Shown piece by piece: positions 1 to 7,991 of a DNA stretch of 64,000 nt. How positions within the stretch are numbered: the stretch's first letter is position 1; the number at the start of each line of letters is the position of its first letter. The notes below the pieces were generated by a model that saw only the letters and a list, made by a program, of their open reading frames with translations, ran no database searches and was not told the DNA's origin. The stretch comes from JBEKYD01 sp052148435 (GTDB lineage Bacteria > Acidobacteriota > Terriglobia > Bryobacterales > Bryobacteraceae), in NCBI GenBank assembly GCA_052148435.1, contig JBKQIF010000196.1:33627-97626 (forward strand). The letters run 5' to 3'. A program made the translations under genes and the position numbers.

Positions 1-1
1 G

Positions 2-886
2 GAAAGCGTGGCGACCATCCACGCGGCGCTGGACATGGGCGTCGGGCTGCTCGATACCGGCGATTTCTACGGCATGGGCCATAACGAAATGCTGGTGGGC
101 CGGGCTATCCAAGGGCGCCGCGACAAGGTGCTGGTGTCGGTGAAATTTGGCGCGTTGCGAGGCCCGGATGGCTCCTGGCTGGGTTACGACGCGCGGCCCG
201 TGGCGGTGAAGAACTTTCTGGCGCACAGCCTGTCGCGGCTGGGCGTGGACTACATCGACATCTATCGACCCGCGCGCCTGGATCCGCAGGTTCCCATCGA
301 AGACACGGTCGGCACCATCGCCGACATGGTGAAGGCCGGATACGTCCGCCACGTCGGGCTGTCGGAGGTGGGAGTGGAGACCATCCGCCGGGCCAACGCG
401 GTGCACCCCATCGCCGACCTGCAGATCGAATACTCGCTGATCAGCCGCGGTCCGGAGACCGCTATTTTCCCAGTGCTCGCGGAACTCGGGATCGGCGTCA
501 CGGCTTACGGCGTACTTTCACGCGGCTTGCTGAGCGGCTCAGTTCCAGCGGCGGGAAACGACATTCGCGCCCACTTCCCGCGTTTCACCGGCGAGAATCT
601 GAACCGCAATCGGAAGCTGGTAGACACGCTGGCGGAAATGGCCGCGGAGCGCGGCTTGCGGACGTCGCAACTGGCGATCGCATGGGTGCTGGCCAAAGGC
701 CGGAACATTGTCCCGGTGATCGGGGCGCGAACGCGCGCACAGATCGCCGAAGCCCTGGCCGCCGTTCGGGTGCGACTGTCCGAAGAAGAAGTGGCTCAAA
801 TCGAAGCATCGATTCCAGCCTCCGAAGTTGCCGGCACGCGCTATGGAGAGCAGCAGATGCGGATGCTGGATAGCGAACGGGGTTGA
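2..886 (+). CDS. Aldo/keto reductase, 5' end cut by window edge
   Basis: NADPH-dependent aldo/keto reductase, a cytosolic TIM-barrel oxidoreductase that reduces carbonyl substrates. The frame is open to the window edge, so the true start lies upstream. The visible 294 residues begin inside the first barrel strands: the LLDTGDFYG stretch carries the catalytic Asp and Tyr, the VKFG segment carries the expected catalytic Lys, and the C-terminal IPVIGAR segment is the usual cofactor-phosphate-binding strand. The position of the catalytic His reads YRPARL instead of the usual YQPHRxD-type sequence, so the His seems replaced; that is odd and could reduce activity. The substrate is not predictable. 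It stands alone; the next gene is on the opposite strand. Confidence 0.9.
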   Translation, partial: ESVATIHAALDMGVGLLDTGDFYGMGHNEMLVGRAIQGRRDKVLVSVKFGALRGPDGSWLGYDARPVAVKNFLAHSLSRLGVDYIDIYRPARLDPQVPIEDTVGTIADMVKAGYVRHVGLSEVGVETIRRANAVHPIADLQIEYSLISRGPETAIFPVLAELGIGVTAYGVLSRGLLSGSVPAAGNDIRAHFPRFTGENLNRNRKLVDTLAEMAAERGLRTSQLAIAWVLAKGRNIVPVIGARTRAQIAEALAAVRVRLSEEEVAQIEASIPASEVAGTRYGEQQMRMLDSERG

Positions 887-913
887 AATAGTGGCGAGCA
901 GCATTGGCTCTAA

Positions 914-997
914 GTGGGACAGACCATCGCTTTTCGTGGTCTGTCGCGCCTCGCTAAAGCGCACCCGCTTGACAGACGACAAAAGGCGATGTCCCAC
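914..997. repeat. GTGGGAC-ended palindromic repeat, copy 1
   Basis: An 84-base element bounded by GTGGGAC and its complement GTCCCAC, with an inner hairpin (CAGACCA pairs with TGGTCTG) and a second arm reading CAGACGACAAAAGGCGAT. Near-identical arms recur at 28854-28885 and 63913-64000, and looser relatives at 5560-5637 and 57510-57560. It sits between a plus-strand and a minus-strand gene. It behaves like a REP/BIME-type dispersed element. Confidence 0.8.
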
Positions 998-1131
998 CTT
1001 CTCCTCTCGCCACCCATCTGTGCCTTGCTTCAAGATATTCCTATGGCGATCCCGCCCGGGACGGAACGCGCACAGCCCGGACGTGAACTGCCGCAAGACT
1101 GGGTACGAGGCATGGGCGAAACCGCGCCCCG

Positions 1132-2376
1132 TTATGGAGGCGCGGTTGCCGCGTTCCACCTGCGGCGGCTGGCTTCCGCGGCGGCGCGCCACGCAGCCGA
1201 ATTGCGCGCCAGCACTACCTCGCGGCAGGCGGCGAGCCACTCTCGAGGGGGCGGTTCCCACCGGTCGCTGCGCAGCACGAACACGCAGCCGGCCGGGGGC
1301 GCGGTTCCGGCCGGCGCTTCGGCGGCGACAACGGTAGCGGGCGCCGAACCGGAATATTCGCCGGGAAAGCACGCCACCGAGCCATCCGTCAGGGCGAGGA
1401 ACCGGGCTTCGTCTGTTGTGGTCGCGGAACGGCACCCGGCCAACGCAATCGCGGCGGCCTGCCGCAGCGCCATCCCGGCAGCCTGGCCGCCGACGAGACG
1501 CAGCCGGCCGAGGGCTTCGTCCCAGAGCTTGCCGAACAGGCGGCGGCCGGCCACGGCGCGCGCCAGAAACTTCAGGTAATTGATTTCCAGAATAGCGGCC
1601 AACTCCTCTTCGCGAAAATAACGCGAGGTGGTGGCGCGATGGCGGTGTTCCACGACTGCCGCGGCCACGTACACGCTGGGCCAGCCGCGCTGCCAGGCGC
1701 GATAGCCCAGGTCCAGGTCCTCTACGTAGGCCGGCTCATAGGCTTCGTCAACGCCTCCCAGGGCGTGCAGTTTCGCGGCTTCGTAGAGCGAACAGCCGCC
1801 GCTGCCGTAGAGCACCCAGGTCTGGTCCTCGCCGGGGAGGGGCTCGTCGCAGCGCACGGGGAAATCCTCGGGGCGGCTGGCGGCCATCACGGCTTTGCCG
1901 GTTTCTTCGCGGCGCACGCCGGCGGGAAAGCGGATCTGCGCGGTGGCGCAAAACAGGCCCGGAGTGTAAGAAAACGCCGCCAGGAGCGCATCGAAGAATC
2001 CTGGATCGAGCAACATATCGTTGTTCAGCAGGCAGACATGGGAGAAGCGGGCGCGGGCGACGCCGCGATTGACGGCGCGGGCGAAAGATAAGGGCTGCGG
2101 CTCGATCTCCACGGCGACGGTGGGCCATTCGCGTGCCAGCCACTGTGCAGTGCCGTCGCCCGAACCGTTGTCCACTACCAGGATCTCGGCCGAGGTGGGC
2201 AGTTGTGCCACGATTCCGGGTAACTGCAACGAAAGCAGCGCACGGCCATCGCGCGAGGGGATGACCACCGAAATGCCGGTGAGGGGCGCCCGTGAAGGCG
2301 CCCGTGAAGGTAGAGATCGCCGCGGGCGCAACCGCCCGGCCAGCCGCGCTGCGAAATAGAGAAGCGAGGGGCTCAA
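1132..2376 (-). CDS. Family 2 glycosyltransferase
   Basis: Inverting GT2 sugar transferase, probably acting on surface or extracellular polysaccharide. A GT-A fold follows the N-terminal linker: SVVIPSRDG opens the nucleotide-binding region, LVVDNGSGDGT is the typical second strand, LLNNDM stands where the metal-binding DXD-like motif is expected, and YVEDLDLGYR is the catalytic ED region. A less conserved C-terminal third of about 150 residues has no domain I recognise. The frame stays open up to 2433, but that extension translates palindromic repeat 2386-2432. A TTG at 2376 with an AGGA ribosome site about 6 bases upstream is therefore the better start. It is the last gene of the minus-strand carbohydrate cluster. 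Confidence 0.82.
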   Translation of the reverse strand: MSPSLLYFAARLAGRLRPRRSLPSRAPSRAPLTGISVVIPSRDGRALLSLQLPGIVAQLPTSAEILVVDNGSGDGTAQWLAREWPTVAVEIEPQPLSFARAVNRGVARARFSHVCLLNNDMLLDPGFFDALLAAFSYTPGLFCATAQIRFPAGVRREETGKAVMAASRPEDFPVRCDEPLPGEDQTWVLYGSGGCSLYEAAKLHALGGVDEAYEPAYVEDLDLGYRAWQRGWPSVYVAAAVVEHRHRATTSRYFREEELAAILEINYLKFLARAVAGRRLFGKLWDEALGRLRLVGGQAAGMALRQAAAIALAGCRSATTTDEARFLALTDGSVACFPGEYSGSAPATVVAAEAPAGTAPPAGCVFVLRSDRWEPPPREWLAACREVVLARNSAAWRAAAEASRRRWNAATAPP

Positions 2377-2385
2377 TTCGGGTCC

Positions 2386-2432
2386 TGGTGGGGCTTGCGC
2401 CTCCCCATCGCAGGCTGAAGCCTGCGCCACCA
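2386..2432. repeat. Short palindromic repeat between two cluster genes
   Basis: Two adjacent imperfect hairpins of the type GGGGCTTGCGCCTCCCC and GCAGGCTGAAGCCTGC, bounded by GGTGG and CCACC. It lies between the alpha/alpha-barrel gene and the GT2 gene and adds spurious codons to the 5' end of the GT2 frame. Confidence 0.6.
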
Positions 2433-2443
2433 AAGCTCTCTCT

Positions 2444-3535
2444 TCAAATCAGCAGGCACCGGTCCGGTACGCCCCCGGTTTGGCGAGCCTCCCACATGGC
2501 CAGGGCCTGCAGCGTGAACGCGGTGGAAACCGGGCTGACGTGCGGCGACCAGCGGCCGCCCTGGCGGCCGAAATAATAACCGCCATCGATGCGAGCGTCG
2601 GGCGAAACCACGTGAAAACTGCGGAGCAACCCGGCTTCGCGCTCGGCCGCCGCGGCGTCGAGCGGGGCCACTCCGCCAGCGGCGGCATACAGCCGCATGC
2701 GCAGCAGTTGAGCGTAAACGTCGGTCCGCTCCAGGTGCCCGGCGGCAGCGGCGGCGGCGACATGGCTCGCCACGCGCTCGATACCGGCGGCGGTAGCGGC
2801 GGCGCAGCGCGGGTCGTCGGTCGAGGGCAGCATGCCTTCGAGGAAGTACAGATAGGCGTGCAGGCGGTCCACCACCTTGGCCGGCTCGGAATGCCCGGGC
2901 AAAAAGGCGTCGTGAGTGGCCAGCGCGGCTTCGAGCGAGCGGCGGTAAGGCCCCTCAAACTCCGTGCCGCCGGTGGCCTGGTCCAGATCGCGCCACGCCA
3001 TGGCAGCCTTCAACTGATAACAGCCGGGCGAGCGGGACCAGCGCAGCGGTTCGCGCGCGGCGGCGCTTTTCCCGGGCAGTTTGAGGACCGGATGCCAATC
3101 GCCGCCGCGGTCCACGAAATCGCGGGCCATGGCGCGGCCCAGCGTGACGGCGGCCTCCAGAAACTCGGGATCTCCGCCCGCCCGCCAAACCGCCAACCAG
3201 CCGCGCACGACGATGCCGCAATCGAAAAAGTATGTGAGCCGGGGCGGATCCACCTCAAACGGCATGGCCTGCCATGCGCCCTGCCAGGCACGGTGGGTCA
3301 AAAAGCGGGCGGCGTGAATCGCCCGCGAAAAAAACCGTTCATCTCCCGTGATGCTATGCAAATACACCAAGGCGCTGGCCGTATAGCCAGTGATTTCGGT
3401 GGACACCGCCTGGTTGCGGTTGAGGTCGCCATTGTAGTAGCGGGCAACACCGCCAGCGGGGTGTTGGATGCCGGACTGGAGGAACCAGCGTCCCGCGCGT
3501 TCGAAGTTCGACAAGGTACGTGCGTATTCTAACAC
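2444..3535 (-). CDS. Alpha/alpha-barrel (six-hairpin glycosidase-like) protein
   Basis: A 363-residue protein of unknown activity. The spacing of Trp/Tyr-rich helices (GRWFLQSG, TASALVYLH, DCGIVVRGWLAVWRA, HAYLYFLEGML, AFTLQALAMWEA) is typical of an (alpha/alpha)6 barrel such as those of glycoside hydrolases or sugar epimerases. No signal peptide is seen, suggesting a cytosolic protein. The start is GTG; no in-frame ATG is nearby. It sits between a GH130 gene and a GT2 gene in the same direction, so a role in processing or sensing a polysaccharide or its intermediate is inferred. I cannot name catalytic acids with confidence. Confidence 0.7.
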   Translation of the reverse strand: MLEYARTLSNFERAGRWFLQSGIQHPAGGVARYYNGDLNRNQAVSTEITGYTASALVYLHSITGDERFFSRAIHAARFLTHRAWQGAWQAMPFEVDPPRLTYFFDCGIVVRGWLAVWRAGGDPEFLEAAVTLGRAMARDFVDRGGDWHPVLKLPGKSAAAREPLRWSRSPGCYQLKAAMAWRDLDQATGGTEFEGPYRRSLEAALATHDAFLPGHSEPAKVVDRLHAYLYFLEGMLPSTDDPRCAAATAAGIERVASHVAAAAAAGHLERTDVYAQLLRMRLYAAAGGVAPLDAAAAEREAGLLRSFHVVSPDARIDGGYYFGRQGGRWSPHVSPVSTAFTLQALAMWEARQTGGVPDRCLLI

Positions 3536-3584
3536 TCAGGATCCCGGCGGCCAAGTCCTGAAACCCAATCTGAAACCCAGTCGC

Positions 3585-4520
3585 TCACTTCGCCGGTCTG
3601 CCGTGATCCAGGCACAAGGCGAGCAAATCGGAGACATTCGCTTCCCCCACGCACATGACCGTGTCGGCGCCGCCCCAATAGATTTTCACTGTTCCATCGG
3701 ACTCGGCAACGGCTCCACAGGTGAACACGACATTGTGAACATAGCCGGTGACTTCCCAAGGATCTTCCGGCTGCAAAATCCACGAGTCGCTCACGCCGAC
3801 GATCTTGGCCGGGTTTTCCAGGTCATGAAGAGCGACCCCCAGGCGGTAGACCGATCCGGCCATAGTCTCGAAAACGCCATGATAGATGGAAAGCCATCCC
3901 CGCTCCGTTTTGATCGGCGGCGCGCCCGGACCGATCTTCATCTCGTCCCAATGATATGGTACGGGCCGCATAATCAACTGGGATTGGCCCCAAAAACGAA
4001 GATCCGGAGAATAGGAAATCCAGATTGACCAGGGGGCAATTTCCGAATGGGGACGGTCGAGGCGGGCATAAAGGCCATCGAATTTCTCGGGAAAAATCAC
4101 TACGTTCCGATAGTCCGACTCCGTGATAAAGGCAATCCTTTCCAGCTCGCGGAAGTCCCTGGTCTTAGCGAGGGCGATCCGGACTCCGTCTCGCGAGTAA
4201 GCGCTGTAAGTGATGAGATAGTCGCCTTCGAGCCTGGTCACTCGCGGATCCTCGACGCCGAACTCTTCACTGGCCGCGAAAGGGCCGTCCCGCGCAGGGC
4301 TCAGAAAGGGCTCCGGAGCGGCGGTGAAATGGAATCCGTCGAAGCTACGCGCCAAACCGATGATGGACCGTCCCGTACGCAGATGGGAGCGGAACAACAT
4401 GATGTACTCATTCCCGTGCTTCACCACCGCCGCGTTGTGAACGGTTTCCACCGGGTAGGGGATCTCGGCCCTGGTGAGGATGGGATTGTGAGCGTAGCGT
4501 CTGACAATGTCCGGCTTCAT
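3585..4520 (-). CDS. GH130-family glycoside phosphorylase (short form)
   Basis: A 311-residue single-domain five-bladed beta-propeller of the GH130 type. Characterised members phosphorolyse beta-mannosides, releasing mannose-1-phosphate; some are hydrolases. The GVEDPRVT motif around residue 88-95 contains the conserved Asp regarded as general acid in this family; the YVHNVVFTCGA and YWGGADT motifs near the C-terminus are also family hallmarks. The ATG at 4520 overlaps the stop of the upstream GT4 gene (ATGA), which indicates translational coupling and decides the start; an extended frame to 4601 only re-reads the GT4 gene. Substrate identity cannot be read from sequence. Confidence 0.9.
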   Translation of the reverse strand: MKPDIVRRYAHNPILTRAEIPYPVETVHNAAVVKHGNEYIMLFRSHLRTGRSIIGLARSFDGFHFTAAPEPFLSPARDGPFAASEEFGVEDPRVTRLEGDYLITYSAYSRDGVRIALAKTRDFRELERIAFITESDYRNVVIFPEKFDGLYARLDRPHSEIAPWSIWISYSPDLRFWGQSQLIMRPVPYHWDEMKIGPGAPPIKTERGWLSIYHGVFETMAGSVYRLGVALHDLENPAKIVGVSDSWILQPEDPWEVTGYVHNVVFTCGAVAESDGTVKIYWGGADTVMCVGEANVSDLLALCLDHGRPAK

Positions 4521-5548
4521 GATCGTCTCTTCGCTTCCAGTGCAAAAATCCTCTCGTAAACCCGTTCGTACCCCGCCACCATCGCTTCGATCGAGAAGCA
4601 TTGCCGGACACGCTGGCGGCAGGCGTTGCGATCGATTTCGGAAAGGCGGCTCAGGGCCTCGACGGCTTCCTGGACGTTACCGACAAGGAAACCCGTTTGC
4701 CCGTCTTCAATCACCTCGCGGCAGGAGCCCAGGTCCATGGCGATCACCGGCACGCCGGCGGCATTGGCTTCCGCCAGGACCAGGCCGAACCGCTCCGGAA
4801 TGGTGTTGAGGTGGAGCAGGGCGCGGGCACGCGCGAACAACTCGTTCTTGCCGGGAACGTCCACCGGCCCGATGTAGCGGATGGTTCGATCCAACTGGGG
4901 CTCGACCTCGTCGCGGAAGTAGGCCCGGTCCTGGATGATGCCCGCGATGAGCAGCGGCAGTCCGCTCAGGCGAGCAACCTCGATCGCCAGATGGACCCCC
5001 TTATCCGGGTGAATCCGGCCGAGGAAGATCAGCTCATCGCCGCGCGATTTTTGGAGCGGGTACAACGAGAGGTCGATTCCGTTATAGACCGTCGCCAGGT
5101 AATTCAGCCCCGGAGCCCGATCGGAGTTACTGATGGAGACAAAATACCCGTCGCGGTACTTCTGGTAGACGGGCATGATTCGGGGCGACGAGAATCCGTG
5201 GATGGTAGTGAGGACCGGGGTTTTCACCAGGCGCGTGTAGCAGAGCGCCATGAAGTCGTAATGGCTGTGGATGAGGTCGAACTCGGCGGCGTGCTCGAAC
5301 GCTTCGGAGATGTGAAGGTATTCGGCGACTTTGGGATCGATGGCGGGATCCTCTTCATACCCCCGCTCAACCACGGCATGGAGGTGAGCGTGGGTCACGG
5401 AATCCCCGGTAGCGAACAGGGTAACATCCCAACCACGGGAGACCAGACCTTCGGCGATGTTGCCGGCGACAGTTTCCCACGCGCCGTATTGGCGGGGAGG
5501 TGTTCGCCAGGCTACGGGCGCGAGGACCGCGATTCTCTTAGCTGGCAT
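4517..5548 (-). CDS. Family 4 glycosyltransferase
   Basis: Retaining GT-B glycosyltransferase of 343 residues. The N-terminal domain starts KRIAVLAPVAW and has the GGxE-like loop replaced by RQYGAWETV; the C-terminal donor domain begins LIFLGRIHPDKGV and ends with the E-x7-E signature PERFGLVLAEANAAGVPV. Such enzymes transfer sugar from nucleotide-sugar donors at the cytosolic face of the membrane. The stop overlaps the GH130 start by four bases, tying the pair together: one enzyme probably builds, the other probably recycles, the same glycan (inference). ATG at 5548 is preferred over GTG at 5557. Confidence 0.9.
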   Translation of the reverse strand: MPAKRIAVLAPVAWRTPPRQYGAWETVAGNIAEGLVSRGWDVTLFATGDSVTHAHLHAVVERGYEEDPAIDPKVAEYLHISEAFEHAAEFDLIHSHYDFMALCYTRLVKTPVLTTIHGFSSPRIMPVYQKYRDGYFVSISNSDRAPGLNYLATVYNGIDLSLYPLQKSRGDELIFLGRIHPDKGVHLAIEVARLSGLPLLIAGIIQDRAYFRDEVEPQLDRTIRYIGPVDVPGKNELFARARALLHLNTIPERFGLVLAEANAAGVPVIAMDLGSCREVIEDGQTGFLVGNVQEAVEALSRLSEIDRNACRQRVRQCFSIEAMVAGYERVYERIFALEAKRRS

Positions 5549-5559
5549 TTCTGGCACCA

Positions 5560-5637
5560 GTGGGACCGGCCTCCCGGCCTGTCATGCACAGACCAAAGTC
5601 CATGCTCCGCTGGACAGGCCAGGAGGCCTGTCCCACT
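5560..5637. repeat. GTGGGAC-ended palindromic repeat, copy 2 (variant)
   Basis: Bounded by GTGGGACC and GTCCCAC, with inner complementary arms CCGGCCTCCCGGCCTGTC and GGACAGGCCAGGAGGCCTGTC. It fills the gap between the transglutaminase-like gene and the GT4 gene, so it could form a strong hairpin in a polycistronic mRNA and set unequal expression on its two sides (inference). Confidence 0.75.
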
Positions 5638-5640
5638 AAG

Positions 5641-6489
5641 CTAGCTGTCATGGTCGACCTCAAGGCTCACCGAAGCCTCCATCCGGGATGGCGATCCACC
5701 GGAATACCAGCCGGCCACGGGCGACGCCAGGTCGTGGTCGAAGCCGGCGGCCACGGCTACGTGTCCGTTGGACACCGCCAGGCCGCGAGCGGGATCGTAT
5801 GCCCGCCAGCCGATGCCCGGCAAATAGACTTCGGCCCAGGCATGCATATACGAATCCTGGCGGCCGGCCGCCGCGCATTCATATCCGCTGACGAACCTTG
5901 CGGCGATTCCCATCACGCGGCAAACATCGCAGAACAGGACGGCCAGATCGCGGCAAGATCCTTCCTCGAAACTCAACGTTCGGTGCGACGGCCAAGGAGG
6001 GCCGTAGGGACGGACCACCTGGCGGCAGGTCTGAAAGATCTGCCGGCTCAACGCCGTCAGAAACCAGAGTGTGTTCCATTGCGCGCTGGCGGCCGTCGAT
6101 TGCGCAAACTGCTTCACGGAATCGGCGATGTGCAAGTCATTTCGATAAGAAGCCAGGGCCGCGCACAACGGCTTCTGGTACCACAGGGGGAGACGCAACG
6201 ATTGGCCGGCGAGAACATAATCGAAGGGGTTCTCCCGCAGCATCTCCACGGTGAACCGGCTGATTACGCTCAGCTCGCTGGTGGGCCCATCGAACCACGC
6301 GTTCAGGGCGAGCGTACCGTCCTGATCCAAACACTCCGTGGTTCCGGCGGGAGTTGGCGCGATCCGAATGTCGAACGCCAGCAGGCTTTGCGCGCTGTTG
6401 GTGCGCGGCCGAAGGCGGAAAATGTGCGGTTCCAGGTACACCGGGAAATCGTAGCGGTACACGGTGGAGTGCGTAACGGAAACTTTCAT
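5641..6489 (-). CDS. Transglutaminase-like cysteine protease-fold protein
   Basis: A 282-residue cytosolic-looking protein. The N-terminal 80 residues (THSTVYRYDFPV onward) match the bacterial transglutaminase-like N-terminal beta domain; the core domain carries an apparent Cys-His-Asp triad in EGSCRDLAVLF, YMHAWAEVYLP and RAYDPARG. Proteins of this type are peptidases or amidases, often acting on glutamate-linked peptides; the substrate is unknown. ATG at 6489 matches where the family normally begins, but a TTG at 6519 directly abutting the upstream stop with GGAG before it is an alternative. Context is the GH130/GT cluster. Confidence 0.85.
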   Translation of the reverse strand: MKVSVTHSTVYRYDFPVYLEPHIFRLRPRTNSAQSLLAFDIRIAPTPAGTTECLDQDGTLALNAWFDGPTSELSVISRFTVEMLRENPFDYVLAGQSLRLPLWYQKPLCAALASYRNDLHIADSVKQFAQSTAASAQWNTLWFLTALSRQIFQTCRQVVRPYGPPWPSHRTLSFEEGSCRDLAVLFCDVCRVMGIAARFVSGYECAAAGRQDSYMHAWAEVYLPGIGWRAYDPARGLAVSNGHVAVAAGFDHDLASPVAGWYSGGSPSRMEASVSLEVDHDS

Positions 6490-6519
6490 ACGATTGGTGG
6501 CCGTGCGCGGGGTTTCCAA

Positions 6520-7983
6520 TCACTCCATGGCGGCCAGCACCTCCGCCAGCGGGACGGTTGCGAAACCGGTGGCGTGATCGGCCATGCCATAGGGAACGAT
6601 CAACACGCCGTTGTGAACCAGAGCGCCGCAGGTATAGACGACATTGGGCACGTAGCCTTCGCGCTCGCTCTGGTTCGGCTTGAGCAAGGGTTCGCGGAGA
6701 CGGCCGATCACTTTGCTGGGGTCGTCGCGATCGAGCAAGAACGCGCCGATCGAGTACTTTCGCATCGGGCCGACACCATGGCTGAGCACCAGCCATCCGG
6801 CGTCGGTCTCGATCGGAGATCCGCAGTTTCCGAGTTGGACCAGTTCCCAGGGAAACGCGGGTTTGAGGAGCACGCTGCAATCGTTCCAGAAGTGGACGTT
6901 GTCGGAGAACATGAGGTAGATGTTCTCGTTGTCCTGGCGGGAGATCATGGCATAGAGGCCGCGGATCTTGCGGGGGAAGATGGCCATGCCTTTGTTTTCG
7001 GCGGCCGGGCCATTCAAGGTGATGAATCGAAAGAGGAGGAAGTCGGAGGTCACTACCAGTTCCGGCACCACGATCCTGCCATCGTAGGCGGTGAAGGTCG
7101 CGTAATAGACGTGGCTGCCGTCATCGTTGCGGAAGCATACGAAGCGGGCGTCCTCGATGCCGTTGCGTTGCGAAGGCGTGACGGGGAAGAGAATGCGGTC
7201 AGAGATCTCCTGTTCCGGCCGAAACTGAACCTCGTAGTTGGACCGGGCCAGCATCCAAATCCCCTGCGAGGCTTCCTGATCTTCCGGCGCCATTCCATCC
7301 GGCAGGCGGAACTGTTCGGCTTGGAGAGCGGCGCGAAGCTCTTCCAGCGCGAACGACTCGCCGAGCCTGTTCATGACCCGGCGCGTGAATCCGTCGTGCA
7401 AACCCAGTTCGGAGAGTTTCCGCCCGAACAGCGCCTTCTCGTACCGGGGGTTTGGGATCTGGCGCGGTTCGGTGAGGAATCCCGTGGAGGTGAATATCTC
7501 GATCCGCTGATCGGGATGGATGACACCGGTGCGAAAAGTGATGGAGGAAACGTGTCCTTCCCCGGTGGCGCGCAAGCTGAGAATAAACCGCAACGCGCCG
7601 GGCGGCAGATCCCTCTGGTCGGGATCGGGAACGATGGAGGGGTTAAACAGGGCGGCCGATTCCAGGGAGTATTCGGCCAGGAAATAGGAGCCAATCAAGA
7701 GCCGCCGTTGTTCGGACAAGTCCGCATCCGGGGGCACCGTTTCGCGGACCTGTTCAAAACGTTCGAGGAACAGGTCGCGAATGTTCTGATGGCGTGTGGA
7801 GAACTCGGCCAGAATTTCTTCGAGGAGGAGACCGACCTCGTCTTCGGCAAGCGACATGACGCGGCCGATGATCCTGCCGACCCGCTCGGAATCGCCCGGA
7901 CTGAATGGCCGTAGAAGCACGCGCGACTGGTCGGGTTTGATGATCGTCGGCGTGCGCGTGACGTGAATGGAATGAGTGTTCAT
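6520..7983 (-). CDS. GH130-related protein with long N-terminal extension
   Basis: A 487-residue protein. The C-terminal ~300 residues are a GH130-like beta-propeller: NGIEDARFVCF replaces the EDPR motif of the short paralogue, and VPNVVYTCGALVHNG plus IPYGMADHATG match the last blades. The N-terminal ~180 residues are helical (RVGRIIGRVMSLAEDEV, LLLEEILAEF, RHQNIRDLFLERF) and are typical of the longer GH130-type proteins found beside GT4 genes. Because EDPR reads EDAR, it may be catalytically divergent. It follows the GT4-barrel gene by 8 bases and is followed directly by the transglutaminase-like gene, so one operon is likely. Confidence 0.85.
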   Translation of the reverse strand: MNTHSIHVTRTPTIIKPDQSRVLLRPFSPGDSERVGRIIGRVMSLAEDEVGLLLEEILAEFSTRHQNIRDLFLERFEQVRETVPPDADLSEQRRLLIGSYFLAEYSLESAALFNPSIVPDPDQRDLPPGALRFILSLRATGEGHVSSITFRTGVIHPDQRIEIFTSTGFLTEPRQIPNPRYEKALFGRKLSELGLHDGFTRRVMNRLGESFALEELRAALQAEQFRLPDGMAPEDQEASQGIWMLARSNYEVQFRPEQEISDRILFPVTPSQRNGIEDARFVCFRNDDGSHVYYATFTAYDGRIVVPELVVTSDFLLFRFITLNGPAAENKGMAIFPRKIRGLYAMISRQDNENIYLMFSDNVHFWNDCSVLLKPAFPWELVQLGNCGSPIETDAGWLVLSHGVGPMRKYSIGAFLLDRDDPSKVIGRLREPLLKPNQSEREGYVPNVVYTCGALVHNGVLIVPYGMADHATGFATVPLAEVLAAME

Positions 7984-7991
7984 GGAAAGGT

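Noticed and set aside
5560..7914. Very long open frame on the plus strand (about 784 codons)
   Set aside because: It is antisense to the transglutaminase-like and long GH130 genes, has no recognisable domains, and is explained by GC-rich codon bias keeping the opposite frame free of stops.
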